From NCBI RefSeq assembly GCF_003144195.1, contig NW_020290088.1, forward strand, positions 8,225 to 55,669: a stretch of 47,445 bases of DNA. Reading direction: 5' to 3'. The notes under the pieces were generated by a model. The model saw only the letters and a list, made by a program, of their open reading frames with translations. It was not told the origin of the DNA and did no database searches. This document shows positions 41,139 to 47,445 of this stretch, in pieces; positions within the stretch are counted from its first letter, which is position 1; the number at the start of each line of letters is the position of its first letter. The DNA comes from Ceraceosorus guamensis (lineage: Eukaryota; Basidiomycota; Exobasidiomycetes; Ceraceosorales; Ceraceosoraceae). A program made the translations under genes and the position numbers.

Positions 41139-41258
41139 ATGGGACTTGAGATGCTCTCAGGTCCAACTCTCCTTGTCAATCACTCACTCGATCACTCAGT
41201 ACTCAGCACACAACAGCATCTCTTGCCCAAACCCACCTCCCCCTCGACAAACCTCAAC

Positions 41259-44200
41259 ATGTCCACTGCAACTGTTCCCACCACTGAGCAGCGCGCTGAA
41301 GCGCTTGCTCTCCAATACCTATATCTCCCTCAGTGGCAGGTCATTGCTTGCCTGCACTGCGCAAGCTGCGTGCGCCCAGGTAAGGAAGCCATTACTCGAC
41401 ACCTGTACAAGCACAGCGTGTGTAAGCCAGAACTGACAGTGCTTGTCAACCTGCTGGATGATTACGAGGTGCTTGGCCCTCAAGCGCCACGCACAGAGTG
41501 GCCCACAGCTGTCATCAAAGAGCTTGCTGTCCATGACGGCTACCAGTGTACCTTTGGATGCACAGATGCCTTTAGGACACTTGACAAGGTCAAGCTGCAC
41601 ATTGCTCATGCGCACTCATCAGAGTCAGCCAGATCTGCTGATGCGCCGCTTTGGAGACGGTGCACGGTGCAGACTTTTTACTCTGACAAACAAGCAGTGC
41701 GCTACTTTGCTGTAGCGCTGCCTCCCACGCCTGGTCCCACTCAGTCGCAACATGTGCCTCTGGCTGAGGAGGCCTTCTTTGATGCGCTCCAAGCAGACAA
41801 GCAGGAGGCTGAGCGTGATGCGCAAGAGCACGCCCAGCGCATTCATGGCTTTGGTGCACACCACTCTGGTGCGGTGCCATGGCTACAAAACACTGGCATT
41901 GAGAAGCATGTGTGTGGTCTCCACAAGCAGGAGATCCAAGCTTCCTTTGCGCTTCCAACCAGCAAGACTGAAGCGCAGCTGGAGCGCATCCTAGTTGCCC
42001 TGGAGTGGGTGCTGCGTGACACGCACACTCAGTGCATCAGCGAGTGGTCCTCCAAACTGACTTGGCAGCGCAAGCTAGCGCTCAGTCACTTCCGCACGGT
42101 GGAAGTTGCTGGCACTGTCCACCGTGCTTGGGATCCAATCAAGATGCCAGACACGCTCACAGACTACATCAGACACTGGAAGCAGCTCATTGCGTACTAC
42201 TTCCGCATTGTGCATGAGGGAAAGGTGCACTTCAGCGCTGGCAGTGGAGAGCACACGACACCAGATGAGCTGGTTCAGGCCACAGATGAGCAGCGCTTTG
42301 CATGGGATCTGGTCTTGGAAGAGAGCAAGAACACTCCTATTGCATCCTTTCTCTCGGACGCAGTGCACTCTTTCTGCATGACGCTCATCCAGCATCACAC
42401 TGGTACGCGCCCCTTTGCCTCTCCACTACTCAGCTTTGTGGCCATGCACGCCATTGAGGTCAAGACAGGGGCGTGGAAGTCAGCAGGCGTGTTCAGCAGC
42501 TTTCTCTCTGGATTGATTTGGGTGGCGCAGCTCATGATCTTCCGAGAAGCAATCTCTGGTGATGCAGAAGACGAGAAGGTCCTGGACACCATCAACGCCA
42601 ACGTCAGTGCATACATGCAGCCAGACAAGGAGACAGTCTTTGGTGAGGTGCTTCACTGGCGCTCACTGTGCTTCGAGGTAGCACGGCATGAGATTGGCCC
42701 ACAGCAAGCCTACTGGGATGAAGACAAGCAGGGGCTCACGTACAAGAGCATCCACCTCAAGCTCACGGATGTTGGGCTCATCTTTAAGCATCAGATGGGT
42801 CGAGCAAGACAGCTGCTTTCTGCTGATTTGCTGTTTGGCAGCAATGGTCCTGCGCAGGTGCAGGCCTCTATGCTGAAGGACAGCCTAGACCGGCGTGATG
42901 TTGGCTGGTTCTTTGCCAAGCATGAGGAGAATGCAACACTTCTTGGTGGCGCACATCTGACGTTGGTCCAGGCCATCAAGCGCACACCTGCACTGCAGGC
43001 AGTGTATCTGGACAAGTCTGCTGCGCTGTACAAGTGGAGCGCAAATGCCGTGCAGCTTTATCAAGAGCATGCACACCGCTTCCTCAGCTCACTGGCGGTG
43101 CTCATCCACATGACTTCTGGTCAGCCGCTGCGTGAACCAGAGCTGTTCTCTATTCAGTGGCGCAACACACAGCAGAAGCGCAACATTGGCATCAAGGATG
43201 GACGTGTGATGATCCATACGTGGTACCACAAGGGCCAGCAGCAGACGGGCATGCACAAGCACAATGTGCGCTTCTTGCACGCAGAGGTTGGCAATCTACT
43301 CGTCAACTACTTGGTCTACGTGGCGCCCTTCCTGGAGACTCTGTTGCGCACCAGTCAGCCCAAGGCGCTTGTGTCCGAGTATCTCTGGGTCAAGCAGAAT
43401 GTCATCTGGAAGGAGAACAGTCTATCTCAGGCCATGGTGGCAGCGTGCGTCAGTGCTGGTGCGCCAACTCTGCGCATTGCCAGCTGGAGGCAGATCACCG
43501 TGAGCATGGTCAAGGTCTTGATCTCAGATGTCGACCGCCGCTACTTTGATATTTCAGAGCATGACCAAGAGGATGAGGAGCTCGATGAAGAGGCGCGTGC
43601 AATGCACTGGCAGGCTAATCACTCGTCACGCACCGCCAACCGCCAGTATGCCAACATGCATGGTGCTGGTCTTGGTCGCACGTATGATGGGCTCATCCAG
43701 CGTGGTCTGCAGGCGTCTGTTGCCTGGCACGTGCTCTGGAAGCTGGATCAAGTGCTTGCTCAGCCAGGTTCAAAGCGCAGCGCAGATGATGCTGACTTGG
43801 AAGAGTGCAGCCATGCCCTGAAGCGCATGGCTGATGGACAGGTGCCGGTCAAGCGCAAGGTGTGGTCAGCAAGCGCGCTCTTGGTGCAGTCTAGAGAGCT
43901 CTTTAAGAGCAAGTCCTTTGGCTGGAGATCAGGTGCGCAGCGCCAAGCACTGGAGGCAGTTTGCTCGACACAAGAGCAGATCATTGCAGTCTTGCCAACA
44001 GGCGCTGGAAAGAGCCTGCTCTTCATGCTTCCATCTACCTTTCCAGGCGCTGGCATCACCGTGGTGGTGCTGCCCTTTGTTGCGCTCAGGATCAACATGC
44101 TGCAGCGCGTGCAGGAGCTGGGTCTCAAGTATGCAGTGTGGAGCGCAGCAACCCCAGAGGTTGAGGCGCCACTGGTCTTTGTCATGGCAGAAGCAGCAGC

Positions 44201-45308
44201 CACTGATGCCTTCCGCATGTACCTGGCCATGCTGGACGCTCAGAAGAGGCTGGACAGGATTGTCTTGGATGAAGCGCATCTCACCGTCACTGCCAGCAGC
44301 TACCGTACCAAGATGCAGGAGCTGTCTCTGCTGCGCTCCTACAAGACGCAGTTTGTCTACCTCACTGCCACGCTGCCGCCGTCCATGCAAAAGATGTTTG
44401 AAGAGCGGCATCACCTCAGCAAGCCCAAAGTCATACGCGCACCAAGCAACCGTCCAAATGTTGCCTATGCAGTCACTCAGCTCAAGGCTGGTGCGCACTT
44501 GGTTACAGAGGTAGCTGCGCGGGCCAAGCATGCATGGAACACAGAGTCCAGCTTTGACGGCAACAAGGACAAGATCATCATCTTTGTGCGGGATCTCAGC
44601 ACAGCAGAGGAGTTGTCGCAGAGACTTGGCTGTCCTCAGTACACGGCGGGCGCAGCAAACAGGGCAGAGGACAAGGCATCAATCTTGCACAACTGGCTCA
44701 GCTCTGCAGCGCAACCGTTCATGGTCGCCACCTCTGCCCTTGGCACTGGCTTTGACTACGCTCATGTGCGCATAGTCATTCATGCAGGAGAGCCGTACTC
44801 TCTCATTGACTTTGCGCAAGAGTCAGGGCGCGCTGGGCGGGATCTCAAGCCAGCGTACTCTCTGGTCATTCTGCCCTCTGAATGGCGCGCGTGGTCCAAT
44901 CTTTCCAGCGTCAGCAAAGACAAGCAGGTGCTTTACCGCTACCTGGAAGGCAAGGAGTGCCACCGCAGTGCGCTCTCATCCTACATGGATGAAGTGGCCC
45001 TCTCCTGTCAAACTGGGACAGATGCGCCGTGTGACGTATGCCTGGGCAGCTTGACACAGCATCATGCCTCAACAAGCTCCTCTTCTGCCGCGCCAAGCAC
45101 CATGAGCCACACAGGTGCTGCCAACATAGCCGCAAGCAGAAAGAAGATGCATCAAGATCTGGAGCGGTACGAGGACAACTTGCTTGCGGTGGCTGGGAGC
45201 TGCGTCATGTGCCGTGCAACTGGCAATGACTCCAATCATCAGACGCACCAGTGCCCCATCTACTTTGAGGACTTTAAGGCTGCTAGAGATCAGGTAACAG
45301 GCAGCTGA
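41259..45308 (+). CDS. Telomere-linked RecQ-type helicase with a tyrosine-recombinase-like central domain
   Basis: A single open frame of 1349 residues. The N-terminus has two C2H2-like fingers (C31, C34, H48, H52; C97, C101, H114, H119), as in OrsD-type (PF12013) proteins. The middle resembles a tyrosine recombinase: R625 in SGQPLREPELFSIQW, R744 in SWRQITVSM, and H788 with Y797 in NHSSRTANRQYA. The H-Y spacing of 9 equals that of XerD and Cre, but the HxxR His is replaced (A741). The C-terminal third is a RecQ-type helicase: PTGAGKS (913-919), DEAH (1004-1007), YLTATLP (about 1034) and QESGRAGRD (1187-1195). It ends with a CVMC...HQC zinc-like motif. RecQ helicases of this kind mark subtelomeres in fungi, including the smut Ustilago maydis. 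The frame is whole, but similar coding sequence continues past the stop. Confidence 0.88.
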   Translation: MSTATVPTTEQRAEALALQYLYLPQWQVIACLHCASCVRPGKEAITRHLYKHSVCKPELTVLVNLLDDYEVLGPQAPRTEWPTAVIKELAVHDGYQCTFGCTDAFRTLDKVKLHIAHAHSSESARSADAPLWRRCTVQTFYSDKQAVRYFAVALPPTPGPTQSQHVPLAEEAFFDALQADKQEAERDAQEHAQRIHGFGAHHSGAVPWLQNTGIEKHVCGLHKQEIQASFALPTSKTEAQLERILVALEWVLRDTHTQCISEWSSKLTWQRKLALSHFRTVEVAGTVHRAWDPIKMPDTLTDYIRHWKQLIAYYFRIVHEGKVHFSAGSGEHTTPDELVQATDEQRFAWDLVLEESKNTPIASFLSDAVHSFCMTLIQHHTGTRPFASPLLSFVAMHAIEVKTGAWKSAGVFSSFLSGLIWVAQLMIFREAISGDAEDEKVLDTINANVSAYMQPDKETVFGEVLHWRSLCFEVARHEIGPQQAYWDEDKQGLTYKSIHLKLTDVGLIFKHQMGRARQLLSADLLFGSNGPAQVQASMLKDSLDRRDVGWFFAKHEENATLLGGAHLTLVQAIKRTPALQAVYLDKSAALYKWSANAVQLYQEHAHRFLSSLAVLIHMTSGQPLREPELFSIQWRNTQQKRNIGIKDGRVMIHTWYHKGQQQTGMHKHNVRFLHAEVGNLLVNYLVYVAPFLETLLRTSQPKALVSEYLWVKQNVIWKENSLSQAMVAACVSAGAPTLRIASWRQITVSMVKVLISDVDRRYFDISEHDQEDEELDEEARAMHWQANHSSRTANRQYANMHGAGLGRTYDGLIQRGLQASVAWHVLWKLDQVLAQPGSKRSADDADLEECSHALKRMADGQVPVKRKVWSASALLVQSRELFKSKSFGWRSGAQRQALEAVCSTQEQIIAVLPTGAGKSLLFMLPSTFPGAGITVVVLPFVALRINMLQRVQELGLKYAVWSAATPEVEAPLVFVMAEAAATDAFRMYLAMLDAQKRLDRIVLDEAHLTVTASSYRTKMQELSLLRSYKTQFVYLTATLPPSMQKMFEERHHLSKPKVIRAPSNRPNVAYAVTQLKAGAHLVTEVAARAKHAWNTESSFDGNKDKIIIFVRDLSTAEELSQRLGCPQYTAGAANRAEDKASILHNWLSSAAQPFMVATSALGTGFDYAHVRIVIHAGEPYSLIDFAQESGRAGRDLKPAYSLVILPSEWRAWSNLSSVSKDKQVLYRYLEGKECHRSALSSYMDEVALSCQTGTDAPCDVCLGSLTQHHASTSSSSAAPSTMSHTGAANIAASRKKMHQDLERYEDNLLAVAGSCVMCRATGNDSNHQTHQCPIYFEDFKAARDQVTGS

Positions 45309-45623
45309 AGGCGTCTCAAGATTGCACCGTATCACGCCTGCTTCTGGTGCTACAATCCGCAGGCAATCTGCAAGCGCGCGTGTGGTCAGGAAGCAGCTGC
45401 ATGCCGCTTCAAAGATGTGGTGCTGCCTATCTGCTTTGCAGTCTTTGCTAGTGGACGTCGAGGCAAGTGGTTGAAAGAGAAGACTAAGCGCAGCTTCAAA
45501 TCTGCTGCAGAGTTTCTTGTCTGGTGCGGCACCTCTTGCCGCTTTGGCGGAGACAAGGCAATTGAAGGGGTCCAGCTGGCCGCTGCAGCTCTGGAAGAAT
45601 GGTGTGAACTGGAGCGCATGTAA
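45309..45623 (+). other. In-frame continuation of the helicase beyond its TGA stop
   Basis: The 104 codons after the TGA at 45306-45308 stay open in the same frame to a TAA at 45621-45623. They encode Cys-rich sequence (HACFWCYNPQAICKRACG, then WCGTSCRFGGDK) like an extra zinc-binding tail. Either the TGA cut off the tail, or a 69-nt phase-neutral intron (GTAACA at 45294 to CAG ending 45362) removes the stop and joins Q to AICKRACG. The donor is weak. Confidence 0.6.
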
Positions 45624-45860
45624 ATGTTCATGTGTTCACGCAGAAACTTGTTGGTTGACGTGTGTGTGCAGTCAAAAGTTGTCAGATTGTTTGGTCCTTT
45701 GTCTGAATGTGACGCACTCAGCAGCCACTAGCACCACTTGCTACTGCGCTGACGGTGACCATGGTTGCAGGTGACGCAGATACTGGCTGGCTGGCTGACG
45801 ACTGCGCAAGTCAAGCTTGGTGAAGGTATATGAGACTTAGTTTTATAGGCTGATTTTAAG

Positions 45861-46125
45861 TCTGTTTTGCCTCAGTGGTAAGGAGTTGAACTTGGTAATT
45901 ATTGTCGGCCTGGGCCCAAGGCTCGGCGGTGAGACCTGGGTTCGACCCCCGCTGGGGTCAAAAAAGTGACTTGCCCCCGCTGAGCGGGGACAGCGCAGGT
46001 GGCGTGCTTGGTGCCATACCAGTTGGAATAAGCATCTGGCGGAGGGGCTGGGGAGCCGCGCAAGCGGACGGCATTGGCTTGCGCCTTGTCGCACACCCCG
46101 GACACTGTAGATGTCCAACGGTTTA
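45861..46125 (+). mobile_element. tRNA-derived SINE, copy 1
   Basis: The head has a Pol III A-box-like TTGCCTCAGTGGTAAGG and a B box GGTTCGACCCC (45939-45949), followed by a tRNA-Asn-like CTGGGGTC 3' end. The body (ACCAGTTGGAATAAGCATCT, then GCGCAAGCGGACGGCATTGG) matches copy 2. An extra GC-rich insert lies between the boxes. No poly-A tail or target duplication was identified. Confidence 0.65.
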
Positions 46126-46189
46126 CTGGTCTACACGTCAAGAGTCACCTGCACTGTCTCTGCTCAAAGGGGCACACAGTGGGATGGGT

Positions 46190-46319
46190 GGTGCGACTAA
46201 CCCAGGCTTGAGAGGACGCTCTCGAGTCTGGGTGAAAGTGCTGCTTGGACCGTCTGGGGTGCGACTAACCCAGGCTTGAGAGGACGCTCTTGAGTCTGGG
46301 TGAAAGCGCCGCTTGGACC
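46190..46319. repeat. Tandem duplication, two 62-bp units at 68-bp spacing
   Basis: Units 46190-46251 and 46258-46319 begin GGTGCGACTAACCCAGG and end GCTTGGACC, and differ at about three positions. This indicates recent duplication. Confidence 0.9.
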
Positions 46320-46354
46320 AAGAAATGGACGGCGGTCACCGTCACCATTTTCTT

Positions 46355-46412
46355 GAAAAAAAAAGCGGCCTTACCGGGGGTTGAACCCAGGTCTCAGGCC
46401 AAAATTTTTGGT
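46355..46412 (-). repeat. Reversed tRNA-like fragment with T-run
   Basis: On the minus strand, GAGACCTGGGTTCAACCCCC matches the B-box arm of both SINE copies and is followed by a run of nine T (46356-46364) that could end Pol III transcription. No A box or SINE body is seen, so it is likely a fragment of the same family. Confidence 0.5.
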
Positions 46413-46448
46413 GGTAGTGGTCGGCGACCGTTGCTGGTGACAATGTTT

Positions 46449-46790
46449 GACCAAAAACCAAAGTTGACTGTAACGCTTCAAAATGACTACCTGCAGCGTC
46501 GGAAATGCGTTTACGCACCAAAAATGAAACTTGTTCAGATTGCCTCAAAACATATGCGTGTGAAGATGGATTTTCAATCTGACCACTTTTAGGGGACCAC
46601 GTACGTCGACCGACTTGTCTCGCACCAAAAACCAAATTTGCTCAGGATGCCTCAAAACTTATGTCTGTGAAGCCAAATTTGTAATCGGACCACTTTTGGC
46701 CAACTCGACATGTCAACTGCCCATTGGCACCAAAAACCAACTTGCGCAAAATGGCTCAAAACAAGAAGCGGGTATAATGGTTTTCTTTCT
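46449..46790. repeat. Degenerate tandem array of CACCAAAAACCAA units
   Basis: Units start at about 46449, 46515, 46622 and 46727. They share CACCAAAAACCAA, then TTGCTCAGATTGCCTCAAAA, and in two cases CGGACCACTTTT or TGACCACTTTT. The last three have a period near 105 bp. Confidence 0.7.
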
Positions 46791-46802
46791 GGGTTATCTA
46801 CC

Positions 46803-47006
46803 GGCAGTTTTGTCTCAGTTGGAAGGCGTTCAACTCTTGTTAATCGCTGCTGAAAAGCAGGGAGACCTGGGTTCAAATCCCGTGAGCACCAAATTGCCAA
46901 ACCAGTTGGAACAAGCATCTGACGGAGGGCTGGGGACCCGCGCAAGCGGACGGCATTGGCTTGCAACATGTTGCACACCTCAGTCACCGTAGGTGCCCAA
47001 TGGTTT
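46803..47006 (+). mobile_element. tRNA-derived SINE, copy 2
   Basis: The head resembles tRNA-Asn(GTT): TGTCTCAGTTGGAAGGCG, then CTTGTTAATCGC at the anticodon arm, then B box GGTTCAAATCC (46870-46880). The body aligns with copy 1 from CCAGTTGGAACAAGCATCT to the GTAGGTGCCCAA region. The two copies have diverged clearly, so they are not recent insertions. The head is too degenerate for a working tRNA. Confidence 0.65.
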
Positions 47007-47162
47007 TGCTAATTGTTGTTACAAGTAACTTTTGCTGCGGTGGCTGATTTGTTGGCTGCGCAAGCCTAAATGTGGAGGTGCAGCGCCTGCTTGGAACGGA
47101 GTCAAAGTGGCAATAACCATTACGCCAACGCAATGCTGGTTCAGCCCCTCGTAAGGAACAGT

Positions 47163-47168
47163 TATAAG
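47163..47168 (+). promoter_or_regulatory. Possible TATA element of the right-edge open frame
   Basis: TATAAG lies 149 bp upstream of an ATG at 47312, an arrangement like that of the helicase gene. Confidence 0.3.
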
Positions 47169-47311
47169 CAGCATCCTTCTTACGACAATCACCCCCCCAC
47201 CTTTGCGGTCATCACCTCATCCACACACGGCTCCCGCTACACGCAAAAGTCTGATCAATTTTGGCTGGGAGGGCTCGACAATCAGCAACTTCACTTTGGA
47301 CGGTGTCTAGT

Positions 47312-47445
47312 ATGTCAATAGACACCAGTGAAGCTATACATGGAGTCACTGACGCTCACCAAGCCCTTTTGACTCAGATCACACGGTGCGATTTTGTCGG
47401 TGCACGGTGTCAAACAACTGTACCACCAAACTTGCCGATCTGCTC
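47312..47445 (+). CDS. Possible gene start running off the window edge
   Basis: From ATG 47312 the frame stays open for 44 codons to the window end (starts MSIDTSEAIHGVTDAHQ). No family is recognised. Support is only the open frame and the TATA element upstream; 44 open codons can arise by chance. Confidence 0.3.
   Translation, partial: MSIDTSEAIHGVTDAHQALLTQITRCDFVGARCQTTVPPNLPIC

Larger units (their letters stand above)
39227..41258. other. Transition from cluster to subtelomere-like sequence
   Basis: After the P450 stop the sequence becomes repeat-bearing. Degenerate 66-77-bp units lie at 39911-40085 and longer degenerate units at 40264-40960, directly upstream of the helicase promoter. 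No gene is recognised; short open frames over the repeats share peptide similarity only because the DNA repeats do. Confidence 0.6.
45624..47311. other. Subtelomere-like repeat block
   Basis: The block holds two SINE copies, a reversed tRNA-like fragment with a T-run, a 68-bp-period tandem duplication and a degenerate array of CACCAAAAACCAA units. No protein gene is recognised. Confidence 0.65.

Noticed and set aside
41022-41258. Upstream start for the helicase
   Set aside because: The frame opens at GTG and contains the TATA element; ATG 41259 follows a normal leader.
46803-46890. Functional tRNA-Asn gene
   Set aside because: A- and B-box regions are recognisable but acceptor and anticodon stems do not pair well, and the unit is followed by the SINE body.

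Overview
The window reads as a fungal genome, most likely a basidiomycete of the smut lineage (Ustilaginomycotina). The genes are GC-rich. Several are split by short GT-AG introns of 77-168 nt. The shikimate enzymes include the fungal pentafunctional AROM protein. The long intergenic stretches carry a dispersed ATTCGTGATT/AATCACGAAT word that I associate with smut genomes (from memory, not searched). A run of 115 N marks an assembly gap at 20625-20739.

Layout. 583-4683 (-): transcription factor with two C2H2-type fingers and a Zn2Cys6 cluster. 8403-10028 (-): chorismate synthase. 12348-14005 (+): class II DAHP synthase. 15785-18015 (+): FAD phenol-2-monooxygenase-like enzyme. 18781-19839 (-): GRE2/cinnamoyl-CoA-reductase-like NADPH reductase. 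21822-23804 (-): ThDP 2-oxoacid decarboxylase of the PDC/ARO10 type. 26939-28621 (+): DHA2-like MFS exporter. 29496-35306 (-): pentafunctional AROM. 37439-39226 (+): cytochrome P450. 41259-45308 (+): telomere-linked RecQ-type helicase. 45624-47445: repeats, tRNA-derived SINE copies and the start of a possible further gene.

The central observation is that every enzyme of the shikimate pathway, from DAHP synthase through AROM (five steps) to chorismate synthase, lies within 27 kb, interleaved with a decarboxylase, a reductase, two oxygenases and an exporter, with a zinc-finger regulator at the left edge. This looks like an aromatic-metabolite gene cluster that carries its own precursor supply. 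No PKS, NRPS, chorismate mutase or prephenate dehydratase is visible, so the product is unknown. A phenylpyruvate-derived aldehyde/alcohol that is ring-hydroxylated and exported is one reading. An identical 29-bp element lies in both divergent shikimate promoters (chorismate synthase/DAHP synthase and AROM/P450), which suggests co-regulation.

The right-hand 6-8 kb looks subtelomeric: a RecQ helicase of the telomere-linked kind, degenerate tandem repeats on both sides, and tRNA-Asn-like SINE copies. The central part of the helicase carries what looks like a tyrosine-recombinase catalytic domain (R, R, H and Y with H-to-Y spacing of 9), which would make it a recombinase-helicase fusion. No retroviral, Polinton-like or other virus-derived element was recognised. 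All calls come from reading the sequence; nothing was searched in a database.
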